The notes beneath the pieces are model-generated. The model saw nothing but the letters and a program-made list of their open reading frames with translations. It was not told the origin of the DNA and made no database searches. 25,336 nucleotides of DNA from UBA11346 sp038203025. GTDB lineage: Bacteria > Planctomycetota > UBA11346. Of the stretch, positions 16,588 to 24,991 are shown piece after piece (within the stretch, counting starts at the first letter, position 1; the number at the start of each line of letters is the position of its first letter). The stretch spans positions 1 to 25,336 of the forward strand of contig JBBREK010000032.1 in the NCBI GenBank assembly GCA_038203025.1, read 5' to 3'. Position numbers and translations under genes: made by a program.

Positions 16588-16588
16588 G

Positions 16589-16702
16589 GTGGGCGGACAC
16601 AATGGGCGAAGCCCATCCGCCCACGGTTTCGGAGCCGAGCGACGAAACCGAGCCCCGACAAAGCCCGGGGGTAGGCCGCAAGGCCGTAGGGGCGAAGCCC
16701 CT
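16589..16702. other. Block of five consecutive hairpins upstream of the hybrid kinase
   Basis: Stems are GTGGGCGG/CCGCCCAC (16589-16624), with a 5-base bulge and an inner ATGGGC-GAA-GCCCAT; CGGTTTCG/CGAAACCG (16624-16650); CCCCG/CGGGG (16653-16670); GGCC-GCAA-GGCC (16674-16685); and AGGGGC-GAA-GCCCCT (16688-16702). All are exact. The block ends 54 bases before the kinase start codon. It could be a 5' UTR structure, a small RNA or part of a dispersed repeat. It matches no riboswitch I recognise. Confidence 0.7.
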
Positions 16703-16756
16703 GAACAAATTGAGCAATATTGCGGAGTTCTCCCCACACGCCAGCATTCCGCCGCA

Positions 16757-19210
16757 ATGCACTCTCCGGACGATACCCTGCGCGGACGACGCGCTGTTAG
16801 CTTCGGCATCGCCGGGCTGGCCACCGGATACGCCGCGCTGGCCGCGATCGGACTGGGCTTCGCACTGCTCTCTACGGGCGTGTCGCCGTACTGGCCGGCC
16901 GCAGGCCTGGCGCTGGCCGCACTATGGCGATGGGGCTGGCGGCTGTGGCCCGGCGTCTTCATCGGCTCGCTGGCGGCGAGCCTGTTCATCTCGCACTCGC
17001 CGGTGCTGGTCGCCACAGCCGCCGCGATCGGTTCGACCCTCGCTGCGCTGGCCGGTGCCGGTCTGCTCCGACGCCTCGGGGCCGACCCGGATCTGCCGCG
17101 TCCGAGTGACCCGATCCTCCTGCTGGTGGTCGCAGCCGCATCGACACTGATCGCCGCCCTGATCGGTTCCAGCACGGTCATCGCCGTCGGATTGGCCGAC
17201 GACACCCCCTGGCATCAGGTGTTGTGGACCTGGTGGACCGGGGATTACACCGGCGTCGCCAGCACGACCGCCGTTTTCACCACCGTGCTTCTCCCACCGG
17301 GCAGACGTCGCGAACTGCTCGCCGCTCTCGCCGCCATCGCCGCGGCGACGGCGCTGTCCGACTGGCTGTCTCCCGTCTCGCAGACCGGCCTGTCACCCTG
17401 GGCCTTCCTCCTCTTCCCGCCCATCCTGTGGGCGGCCGTGCGGCTCGGCTCCGGTGGTGCCGCGCTGTGCGTCGCCTACACCGCCCTGGGCACCGCCGCG
17501 CTGACGGTCAGCGGCCACGGACCCTTCGCCGACTTCTCGGACGGCAACCGCACCCACCTGCCATTCCAGATCTTCACCATCGCCACGGCCGCCACCGCCC
17601 TGGTCATCGCCGCCTATGCCCGCGCCCAACTGACCACCAGCGCCGCGCTGCGCGCCAGCGAGGAACGCTACCGCCTGGTCGCCAACAACTCCAGCGACCT
17701 GGTCTGCCTGCATACCCTCGATGGCCGCTACCAGTGGGTCTCGCCCTCGGCCACCGGTCTGATCGGCTGGTCCCCTGAACAGCTGGTCGGCATCGACCCG
17801 TACTCCCTGTTCCACCCCGATGACATCGAGCGCATCCGCAGCGAGTCGCATGCCATGCTGCTCGACAGCCACAAGCCGACCACGATCAGCTACCGCCTGC
17901 GCCGGGCCGACGGTTCGTACATATGGCTGGAGACGGTGAACCGCCTGGCATCTGACGCGACCGGCCGGCCGATCGCCATTCAGACCTCCTCGCGTGACAT
18001 CAGCCAGCGCAAGCTCGACGAGCAGCACCTGGCTGAGCTCCAGCGCGCCGCCGCCATGGCCGAACGCATGGCATCAATCGGCACCCTGGCCGGTGGCGTC
18101 GCCCACGAGTTCAACAACCTCAATGCCGTGGTCATGGGCAATGTCGAGATGGCCCTGCGCCGCCCCGACCTGCCGGCCGACGCCCGCCGGCGCCTCGACC
18201 ACGTGCGCGACGCGGTCGACCGCGAAAAGGGCATCGTCGAGGCCCTGCTCGCCTTCTCGCGCTCGGAACGCGGGCCGACCGAGGTGGTCGACGCCGGCCG
18301 CGTCGTCAGCACCACCCTGGCCCTGGCCCGACGCACCCTGCGGCAGCGCCAGGTCAGCATCGAGACGGATCTCCCGACCGAACCGGTATTCGCCACCATC
18401 CCGTCCGGATCGCTCGGACAGGTGCTGCTGAACCTGCTGCTCAACGCCTGCGATGCGACCGACCGGCGTGACGATCCACGCATCTGGGTCAGTCTGCGGC
18501 GCAAAGGCGGCCGCGGCATCATGACCGTGCGCGACAATGGCATCGGTATCGACCCGGCGCTGTCGACGCGCATCTTCGAGCCGTTCTTCTCGACCAAGGG
18601 CGAGCACGCCAGCGATGGGCAGGGCCAGCCCTGGCTGCGCGGCAGCGGCCTTGGCCTGTCGGTCTGCCAAACCCTGGTCGGGCAGATGCACGGTCACCTT
18701 GAGGTGCAGAGCGTGCCGGAGCAGGGTTCGACCTTCACCGTCTCCATCCCCCTGTCCGACGCCCCCCGGCCGATCGCGGTGGCGGAACTGGGCAATGATG
18801 CCCCCTGCGCCCGCGTCCTCGTCGTCGACGACGAACCAGAAATCCGCCGGCTGCTGTGCGAACACCTCATCGCCGCCGGCCACGTCGCGGTCGAGGCCAA
18901 GGATGGCCATCAGGCCCTCAACCACCTCGGTCACGAGGAGATCGACCTGGTGCTGCTGAACTGGAACATGCCCGGCCTCGACGGCCAGGGCGTGCTTGAA
19001 CACATGGAACTGCACCCAGAACGCCGTTGGCCGCCAGTGGTGGTGGTCAGCGGCTGGACCGGCGGCGGCAGCGGCATCGACCGCTGGCGTCACGAGATCG
19101 CCGGCCAGCTGCGCAAGCCGTTCAGCCTCGAACAGGTCCGCTCCTCGGTCGAACGCGCCCTGTTGGGCCAACGCGACCTGCAGCGCGATGACGAAAGCAG
19201 TGCTGGATAG
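16757..19210 (+). CDS. MASE1-PAS hybrid histidine kinase with degenerate receiver, 817 aa
   Basis: The N-terminal ~290 residues are a multi-helix MASE1-type sensor (YWPAAGLALAALWRWGWRLWPGVFIGSL and WWTGDYTGVASTTAVF are its hallmarks). A PAS domain follows at about 305-415 (ASEERYRLVANNSSDLVCLH to IQTSSRDISQRK). The histidine kinase core has the H-box GGVAHEFNN with His450, an N-box LLNACDATDR, and G-boxes DNGIGIDP and GSGLGLSV. A C-terminal receiver (about 685-800) has Asp691-Asp692, Ser765 and Lys787, but the phosphoacceptor position reads LLNWNMPG, Asn735 instead of Asp. Phosphate must therefore go elsewhere or the receiver is regulatory. ATG 16757 is the first start with natural sequence; the frame is open upstream through repeats. 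Confidence 0.95.
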   Translation: MHSPDDTLRGRRAVSFGIAGLATGYAALAAIGLGFALLSTGVSPYWPAAGLALAALWRWGWRLWPGVFIGSLAASLFISHSPVLVATAAAIGSTLAALAGAGLLRRLGADPDLPRPSDPILLLVVAAASTLIAALIGSSTVIAVGLADDTPWHQVLWTWWTGDYTGVASTTAVFTTVLLPPGRRRELLAALAAIAAATALSDWLSPVSQTGLSPWAFLLFPPILWAAVRLGSGGAALCVAYTALGTAALTVSGHGPFADFSDGNRTHLPFQIFTIATAATALVIAAYARAQLTTSAALRASEERYRLVANNSSDLVCLHTLDGRYQWVSPSATGLIGWSPEQLVGIDPYSLFHPDDIERIRSESHAMLLDSHKPTTISYRLRRADGSYIWLETVNRLASDATGRPIAIQTSSRDISQRKLDEQHLAELQRAAAMAERMASIGTLAGGVAHEFNNLNAVVMGNVEMALRRPDLPADARRRLDHVRDAVDREKGIVEALLAFSRSERGPTEVVDAGRVVSTTLALARRTLRQRQVSIETDLPTEPVFATIPSGSLGQVLLNLLLNACDATDRRDDPRIWVSLRRKGGRGIMTVRDNGIGIDPALSTRIFEPFFSTKGEHASDGQGQPWLRGSGLGLSVCQTLVGQMHGHLEVQSVPEQGSTFTVSIPLSDAPRPIAVAELGNDAPCARVLVVDDEPEIRRLLCEHLIAAGHVAVEAKDGHQALNHLGHEEIDLVLLNWNMPGLDGQGVLEHMELHPERRWPPVVVVSGWTGGGSGIDRWRHEIAGQLRKPFSLEQVRSSVERALLGQRDLQRDDESSAG

Positions 19211-19260
19211 TCTTGTCGCCTGCCTGGCGGAAAGGGATATGCCCTAGCCTCGCCTAGGCA

Positions 19261-19289
19261 TGGTGAACGACACCGCCGGCCGGCATTAT
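19261..19289 (+). promoter_or_regulatory. Candidate near-leaderless promoter of the beta-mannosidase gene
   Basis: CATTAT (19284-19289) ends 7 bases before ATG 19297; a weak TGGTGA (19261-19266) lies 17 bases further upstream. No Shine-Dalgarno is present. The arrangement resembles those at xseB, rpe and thiG but with poorer elements. Confidence 0.3.
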
Positions 19290-19296
19290 CCAGGCC

Positions 19297-21756
19297 ATGC
19301 TCGACACCCTCTCGCTCGATGGCTCCTGGGACCTCCGCTGGACCGACGCCCAGCGTGGCCCGCGCCCCGCCAACCTCGACCCCGCCTTCGCCCTGGTGGC
19401 GACGGTACCTGGCGAGGTCCACCTCGACCTCGAACGACTCGGCATCCTGCCCGACCGCCACGTCGGCCTCGGCCACCTCGCCGGCCGCTGGGTCGAACAG
19501 TGCCGTTGGCGCTACGACCGGGTCTTCACCGCGCCTGCCGGGGCAGTCGGCGCCAAGGCCTGGCTGATGCTCGATGGCCTCGACCACCACGCCGTGGTCC
19601 GGCTCAACGGCGAGGAGGTGGCGCGTCACGCCAACAGCTTCCGCCCCTGCCGGGTCGAGATCGGTGCGAAGCTGAAGGCCGGAGAGAACCGCCTCCAGGT
19701 CCTGATTGAGAGCGGCCTGCACGGCACCGCCGACCTGGTCAGCAAGGGCTACGTCAAAGAGGACCATCGTGACAGCAAGCGCCACTGGCTGCGCAAGCCG
19801 CAGAGCGAGGCCGGCTGGGACTGGGCCCCGCGCCTGCTCAACGTCGGCATCCAGGGCGGCGTGCGCCTGGAATGGACCGCCGATCCGGTGCGCCTCGACC
19901 AGGTCATGCCGCTCGCCACCGTCGACGCCGACCTCGCCACCGGCCGTCTGCGCCTGCGCGCCGCGGTCGAGGGCCTGCGCGACACCGCCGTGCCAGTGCG
20001 CCTGCGCGTGCGCTGCGCCGGCGTCGAGGCGGTCTGCGAGACCGAGATCAAGCCCGGCCTGCACATCGTCGAGGCGCAGCTGGCGGTGCCGCGTCCGAAG
20101 CTGTGGTGGCCAGTCGGCCAGGGCGCCCAGGACCGCTACGAGGTCGAGACCGAGGTGCTGTGCGGCGACGTTGTCGTCGCCCGCCACCGCCAGCGCATCG
20201 GCTTCCGCCGCATCGAGGTCGACCAGTCGGCCTGCCCGGCCGGCGGCAAGTGGTTCTACCTGACGATCAACAACCGGCGCATCTTCTGCACCGGCGGCAA
20301 CTACGTTCCCGCTGACACGGTGATCGCCGCGATCACCCCGGAGAAGTCCCGCCGTCTGGTCGAGCTGGCGGTCGAGCAGCACTTCAACCTGCTGCGCGTG
20401 TGGGGCGGCGGCCGCTACGAGGACGAGGCCTTCTACGACGCCTGCGACGAACTGGGCGTGCTGGTGTGGCAGGAGTTCATCTTCGCCTGCGCCCGCTACC
20501 CCGGCCACGACGCGGGATTCTACCACGAGATCGAGGCCGAGGCGACGTACCAGCTGCGCCGCCTCGCCGGCCGGCCCTCGCTGATCGCCTGGTGCGGCAA
20601 CAACGAGATGGAATGGGGCTGCTGGGATTGGGGTTTCGACAAGGACGTCAGCCTGCCCGACTACCAGCTCTTCCACCACCTGCTGCCGCGCCTGTTCCAG
20701 CGCGAGGACGGCACCCGCCACTGGCAACCCAGCTCACCGTACTCGCCCGACGGCAAGCATCCCAATGACGATACGGCCGGCGACCAACATCCCTGGTCTC
20801 TCGGCTTCGGCGACACCGACTACCGCAAGTACCGGCAGATGGCGTGCCGCTTCCCCAACGAGGGCGGCGTGCTCGGCCCCAACAGCCTGCCGACGGTGCG
20901 CGAGTGCCTGCTCAAGGGCGAGGACAAGCCGTGGTCCTTCGCCTGGATCCAGCACGACAACTCGATCGCGCATTGGACTGACGGCGTCTGCGCCACCGAC
21001 CACCAGCTGACGCAATGGCTGGGCAAGGACCTGCGCAGCCTGGACATCGCCTCGTTCGTCTACTGGGGCGGCCTGGTCCACGGCGAGGGCCTGATGGAAT
21101 ACATCAGCAACTTCCGCCGTCGGCGTTCCTCGACCACCGCCTCGGCAATCTTCTGGATGTACAACGACGTGTGGCCCTGCGTGCGCAGCTGGACGACGGT
21201 CGACCACCGGCTGCGCCGCACCCCGGCCTTCCATCCGGTGCGTCGCGCCTTCCAGCCGGTCGCGGTGGTCGTGCACGAGGACGGCGAACGCATCGTCGTC
21301 ACCGGCGTCAACGACACGCCGGCCGAGGTGTGCGGTGAACTGCGCCACGGCCTCTTCGCCATCGCCGGCGGTCATCCGCTGGAACAGCACGGCGCCGTCG
21401 TCCTGGCGGCCAACGCCGCCACCGAGCTGGCCTCCTTCCCGCGCGCGGCGTGGACCGACGCAAAGACTCAACTCGCCTTCGCCGAGTTGTCGGTGGGCGG
21501 AACCATCGCCGCCCGGCACCGCCTGATGCTGCCGCTGCCGATCGAGCTGACCTGGCAACCGGCCCAGGTCACCGTGCGCGTCGCCGACGGCCGCGCCGTG
21601 TTCACCAGCCCGACCTTCGCCTGGGGCGTCTGCCTCGATCTCGACGGGGAACGCGACCTGGCCGACAACTACTTCGACCTGTTCCCGGGTACGCCCTACA
21701 GCATCCCCTGGTCGGCGGCGGAACCGCCGCGTATCATTGGGGTTGGGAATCTGTGA
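19297..21756 (+). CDS. GH2-family beta-mannosidase, 819 aa
   Basis: The domain order is that of GH2 mannosidases. An N-terminal sugar-binding sandwich begins LSLDGSWDLRW and includes GEVHLDLERLGILPD and WLMLDGLDHHAVVRLNGEEV. A beta-sandwich leads to the TIM barrel with GGNYVPADT, NLLRVWGGGRYEDEAFYDACDELG and LVWQEFIFACARYP. Glu437 in WCGNNEMEW is the acid/base; Glu522 in FPNEGGVLGP fits the nucleophile. The WSAAEPPRI ending is also mannosidase-like. It removes terminal beta-mannose from short mannosides. No signal peptide is seen, so it should act on imported oligosaccharides in the cytoplasm. It is transcribed toward the chemoreceptor gene and ends 37 bases from it. Confidence 0.95.
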   Translation: MLDTLSLDGSWDLRWTDAQRGPRPANLDPAFALVATVPGEVHLDLERLGILPDRHVGLGHLAGRWVEQCRWRYDRVFTAPAGAVGAKAWLMLDGLDHHAVVRLNGEEVARHANSFRPCRVEIGAKLKAGENRLQVLIESGLHGTADLVSKGYVKEDHRDSKRHWLRKPQSEAGWDWAPRLLNVGIQGGVRLEWTADPVRLDQVMPLATVDADLATGRLRLRAAVEGLRDTAVPVRLRVRCAGVEAVCETEIKPGLHIVEAQLAVPRPKLWWPVGQGAQDRYEVETEVLCGDVVVARHRQRIGFRRIEVDQSACPAGGKWFYLTINNRRIFCTGGNYVPADTVIAAITPEKSRRLVELAVEQHFNLLRVWGGGRYEDEAFYDACDELGVLVWQEFIFACARYPGHDAGFYHEIEAEATYQLRRLAGRPSLIAWCGNNEMEWGCWDWGFDKDVSLPDYQLFHHLLPRLFQREDGTRHWQPSSPYSPDGKHPNDDTAGDQHPWSLGFGDTDYRKYRQMACRFPNEGGVLGPNSLPTVRECLLKGEDKPWSFAWIQHDNSIAHWTDGVCATDHQLTQWLGKDLRSLDIASFVYWGGLVHGEGLMEYISNFRRRRSSTTASAIFWMYNDVWPCVRSWTTVDHRLRRTPAFHPVRRAFQPVAVVVHEDGERIVVTGVNDTPAEVCGELRHGLFAIAGGHPLEQHGAVVLAANAATELASFPRAAWTDAKTQLAFAELSVGGTIAARHRLMLPLPIELTWQPAQVTVRVADGRAVFTSPTFAWGVCLDLDGERDLADNYFDLFPGTPYSIPWSAAEPPRIIGVGNL

Positions 21757-21769
21757 GGGGCATTGCCCC
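21757..21769 (+). terminator. GC hairpin abutting the beta-mannosidase stop
   Basis: GGGGC-ATT-GCCCC begins at the first base after TGA. It is a perfect 5-bp stem with a triloop and no T run, like the hairpin at 4304-4316 that also follows a gene facing a convergent neighbour. Confidence 0.4.
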
Positions 21770-21790
21770 GGTTCGCGGTTCGCGAACCGT
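21770..21790. repeat. Heptamer palindrome between convergent genes
   Basis: GGTTCGC GGTTCGC is followed directly by the inverse unit GAACCGT. The junction forms a perfect 14-base palindrome, CGGTTCGCGAACCG (21776-21789). The element fills the 37-base convergent spacer and abuts the chemoreceptor stop. Confidence 0.75.
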
Positions 21791-21793
21791 GAT

Positions 21794-23692
21794 TCAACCG
21801 CGCAGATCCGCCGCCATGCGCGCCAGTTCCTCGGCGCTAGCCCGGGTGCGGGTCGCCGCGGCGCTGGCGTCGCGGGCAGCGACGGCGACCTCCTGGATCG
21901 ATGAGGCGATCTCGCTGACGCCCTTGGCCGCCTCGCTGACGTTGCCGGTGATCTCGCGGGTGGTCGCGGCCTGCTGCTCGACCGCTCCGGCGATGGTGGT
22001 CTGGTGCGCGCCGACGTCCTGGATGCGCGTCGCCACGGTGCGGATGGCCGCGATGGCAGCGGCAATGTCGCGCTGGATCTCGCCAACCCGCGCCTGGATG
22101 TCCCCGATCGATCCGGCGGTCTGACGCGCGAGGTCCTTGACCTCGCCGGCGACCACGGCGAAGCCGCGGCCGGCCTCACCGGCCCGCGCCGCCTCAATGG
22201 TCGCGTTCAGCGCCAGCAGGTTGGTCTGCGCGGCGATGCGCATGATCACTTCGACCACCTCGCCGATGCGCTTGCTGCCGGCCCCCAGCTGATCGACCAG
22301 GCGGCTAGCATCGGCGCTGCCCTGCACCGCGGCCTCGGCAGCCACGGCCGCCTCGCCGGCGGTGCGCGCGATTTCGGCAATGGCTGCACTCATCTCCTCG
22401 GCCCCCGCTGACACCGTCTGCACGCTGCGCGACACCTCCTCGGCAGCGGCACCGACGGTGGAGGCGCGGCTGGCGGCAGACTCGGCCGAGGTGGCAAGCT
22501 GCGCCCCGGTCTCGCCCAGTTCGCTGCTCGCCCGGGCCAGACGCTCGACCAGCTCGTGGCGGGACTGGGTCTGCCGGCCGATCGCCGCCCAGTCGACGCG
22601 TGCCGATCCCAGGGCGGTGCGCATGCCGGCCAGGGCGCAGGCCAGAGCGCCGTTCATGCGCTCCAGTTCTGCGCCGCCGCCGCGCCGCGGCTGCTGCGAC
22701 AGGTCGCCCTCGGCTACCGCTTCTAGCACCATCGCGGTGCGCCGGACCGGCCGGGCGATGCCCGAGGCGACCAGCCACACCAGCACAAAGGCGACCAGCG
22801 ACACCACCCCCGAGGTGATGAGGATGCGGTCACGCACCTCGATGGCCGGGGCTGCGATCTCGTCGAGATCGGCCGTGCTGTCGACCAGCCAGGGACTGCC
22901 CTCGACGGCCCGCACCGCCGCAATCCATCGCGAACCATCGGCCTGGAAGCGGGCCATGCCGCCAACGCCATCCCGCAGGGCGGAACCCCAGGGTAGCTGA
23001 GCCAGCCCGCTGTCCGCTGCCAGGATGCGATCCGCCTGCGGATGCGCCATGCAGGCACCGGTGCCGTCGTAGAGCTCGGCATGGCCGCGCTGGCCGAAGC
23101 GGACCGTCGAGACCATCTGCTGGGCGAAGGAGCCCAGGTCGACCACGGCGTAGAGCACCGCGACGACCGGCCCGTCCTTGCCGGCGCGCACCGGCTGGGT
23201 CAGTCCGCACACCGCCTTGCCGGTCCGTCGCGAGATGAGCGCATCGGACAGGCCGGGGTCGCCAGCGAAGGCCTGTTTGACAAAGGGGCGATCCCCGACC
23301 TGCAGCTTGCCCACGGATGCGTCCGTTGACGAGGCGATGACCAGCCCATCGACCGCCACCAGGTGGATGGCATCATAGTCCGGATAGGTGCTGCACAGCA
23401 GCGTCAAGCGGTCGCTGGCCGCCTTGCGCGCCTGCTGGCCGATGAAGTCGTCCTTGGCCGACTTGATGAACACCGCCTCCTGGCCCCAGAAGGCCAGATC
23501 GACGCGCGCCTTGCCCAGCCAGCCAGACAGGCGCCGGGCAAGGGCATCTGCACCGATCCCCAGTTCATCCTCGGCATTGGCGACCAGCCGTGCCTCGACA
23601 GTGCGGCTGGTCAGCCAGGCCGACACCCCCATGCCCGCGATGAGCACCGCGAGCACAGGGACGACGATGCGCGCAAAGAGTCCCAGCCGCAT
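21794..23692 (-). CDS. Methyl-accepting chemotaxis protein with dCache-type sensor, 632 aa
   Basis: A first membrane helix (LFARIVVPVLAVLIAGMGVSAWL) is followed by a periplasmic sensor of dCache type (about 30-290; the PDYDAIHLVAVDGLVIASS and GDRPFVKQAFAGDPGLSDALISRRTGKAV strands are typical). A second helix (ILITSGVVSLVAFVLVWLVASGI) is followed by a HAMP-like stretch (ARPVRRTAMVLEAVAEGDLSQ) and the cytoplasmic signalling coil. The hairpin tip reads IAAQTNLLALNATIEAARAGEAGRGFAVVAGEVKDLA, which identifies the MCP family. It would control CheA activity in response to an external ligand; no che genes are in the window. Its ATG lies 3 bases after the stop of the binding-protein gene, implying one transcript. 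Confidence 0.96.
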   Translation of the reverse strand: MRLGLFARIVVPVLAVLIAGMGVSAWLTSRTVEARLVANAEDELGIGADALARRLSGWLGKARVDLAFWGQEAVFIKSAKDDFIGQQARKAASDRLTLLCSTYPDYDAIHLVAVDGLVIASSTDASVGKLQVGDRPFVKQAFAGDPGLSDALISRRTGKAVCGLTQPVRAGKDGPVVAVLYAVVDLGSFAQQMVSTVRFGQRGHAELYDGTGACMAHPQADRILAADSGLAQLPWGSALRDGVGGMARFQADGSRWIAAVRAVEGSPWLVDSTADLDEIAAPAIEVRDRILITSGVVSLVAFVLVWLVASGIARPVRRTAMVLEAVAEGDLSQQPRRGGGAELERMNGALACALAGMRTALGSARVDWAAIGRQTQSRHELVERLARASSELGETGAQLATSAESAASRASTVGAAAEEVSRSVQTVSAGAEEMSAAIAEIARTAGEAAVAAEAAVQGSADASRLVDQLGAGSKRIGEVVEVIMRIAAQTNLLALNATIEAARAGEAGRGFAVVAGEVKDLARQTAGSIGDIQARVGEIQRDIAAAIAAIRTVATRIQDVGAHQTTIAGAVEQQAATTREITGNVSEAAKGVSEIASSIQEVAVAARDASAAATRTRASAEELARMAADLRG

Positions 23693-23695
23693 CGG

Positions 23696-24664
23696 CTACT
23701 GCCCGATGGTCTCGCTGGAAAGCTCCAGCAGATCGAAGGGGATCTCCACGCCGATGCTTTTGGCACTGGCGAGGTTGAAGAGAATCAGGCCCTTCTTGGC
23801 GGTTTCGATCGGGATGTCGCCGGCCGACTTGCCGGCAAGGATCTCACGGGTCATGCGCCCACTTTCCATGCCGTGCTCCTTGGCCGACTCGGTGATGCCG
23901 AAGACGCAGCCGTCGCGCACCGCGAAATCGAAGACGGCGAAGAGCGGCTTCTTGGTGTTGGCGACGGTCCACGCCATCACCGTCTTGGGATCCGCCGGCT
24001 TGCCGTCCGCGTCCTTGAGGCTCTGGTAGTTGTGGATGAGGATGGCGTCCTTGTCCTGATGCTTGGTGATCAGGGCCTTCCACTCATCGACGGTGCTGGC
24101 CACGTCGTAGGCCACGATCGGCACCGGCTGGGGCTGGCTCTTGAAAAACGGGATCATCGCATCGGTGACCTCGCCCGGGTCGCTGACGAAGGCGACCTGC
24201 TTGGCGCCGGGGATGATCTTCTGCACGAACTCGAGGCTTTGGGTGACATGCGGGCGCTCCAGGAGGCCGGTGACGTTGACGGCGGGATAGCCGTACTTCG
24301 ACGCCTCGGCGTTGACGCCGCTGAACACCACCGCCGGGGCGCCGGGCTTGCCGGCCAGTTCCTTGGCGAAGAAGGCCTGCGCGGCATCGTCGCTGGTGAT
24401 CACCACCTTGGGTTTGAATTCGGCGACCTTGGCCATGGCAGCCTGGCCGGCCGCGGTGCGATCGGCAGCGGCGGTCTTGCGCTTGGCATCCATATACATG
24501 ACCTCGACCTGCACATCGGCGCCCTTGAGCGACTCCTCGATGCCGGCCTGGATGCCGTCAGTCCAGCCGTAGCCGGCGTGGTAGGAGTGGACCACCAGAA
24601 CGTGATCGGCAGCGGAGATGCTGGTCGCGGCCAGCAGAAGGGCAGCAAGAGCCGATAGGCGCAT
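23696..24664 (-). CDS. ABC-transporter-type substrate-binding protein (ABC_sub_bind family), 322 aa
   Basis: ATG 24664 is chosen because it starts a clean signal peptide (MRLSALAALLLAATSISA-AD) and has GAGGA about 8 bases upstream; the longer frame adds 16 non-signal residues. The mature protein is a periplasmic binding fold of the ABC_sub_bind (PF04392) kind: HVLVVHSYHAGYGWTDGIQAGIEE, VVITSDDAAQAFFAKEL, APAVVFSGVNAEASKYGYP and AKQVAFVSDPGEVTDAMIPFF. The ligand is unknown. No permease or ATPase gene follows; the next gene, 3 bases on, is a chemoreceptor. The protein may therefore present a ligand to that receptor, not to a transporter, or serve a transporter encoded elsewhere. Confidence 0.92.
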   Translation of the reverse strand: MRLSALAALLLAATSISAADHVLVVHSYHAGYGWTDGIQAGIEESLKGADVQVEVMYMDAKRKTAAADRTAAGQAAMAKVAEFKPKVVITSDDAAQAFFAKELAGKPGAPAVVFSGVNAEASKYGYPAVNVTGLLERPHVTQSLEFVQKIIPGAKQVAFVSDPGEVTDAMIPFFKSQPQPVPIVAYDVASTVDEWKALITKHQDKDAILIHNYQSLKDADGKPADPKTVMAWTVANTKKPLFAVFDFAVRDGCVFGITESAKEHGMESGRMTREILAGKSAGDIPIETAKKGLILFNLASAKSIGVEIPFDLLELSSETIGQ

Positions 24665-24774
24665 GGAGGATTCCTCGACTGGATAGTCTGAGAAACGAAG
24701 CGGCGCCAGCAAGGATTGTGTTGCACGAGTGTCCCATCGTCCTTGATCCGCTTCCCCGCCTGTCTCTCCGGTGA

Positions 24775-24991
24775 CATCGGATCAAACAATGGCACCGTGA
24801 TGACGCTGTGGTCCGACTGCACCAGGCGGGCGTGCCGCTGTTCAACCCAGACCGCTTCCCTGCGACCATCTTGATCGGGGATCTCCAGACCGGCCATTGG
24901 GCAACCGCTGGATACGCCGCCTGGCGGACTGGACGCGGTGACCGCCGATCCGCGCCTGGACAGCGTAGAGGCCCTGCCGCGAACCTTGTAA
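24775..24991 (+). pseudogene. Possible degraded gene fragment with a frameshift
   Basis: From 24778 one frame reads natural-looking protein (VVRLHQAGVPLFNPDRFPAT, then TGHWATAGYAAW). It would continue as GLDAVTADPRLDSVEALPRTL and stop at TAA 24989-24991 only if the frame shifts by one base near 24925. Neither half is preceded by a convincing start; TGA closes the first frame at 24772. I do not recognise the family. It could be the 3' end of a decayed gene or chance. Confidence 0.35.

Noticed and set aside
16250..16756. N-terminal extension of the hybrid kinase back into thiG
   Set aside because: The frame is open only because repeats and hairpins lack stops; the sensor domain begins normally at ATG 16757.
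16286..16762. Minus-strand frame encoding NDERRTTNDERR repeats, and plus-strand RRSSLVV repeats
   Set aside because: These are direct translations of the 7-base array, which lacks stops in every frame; no start or coding signal supports a gene.
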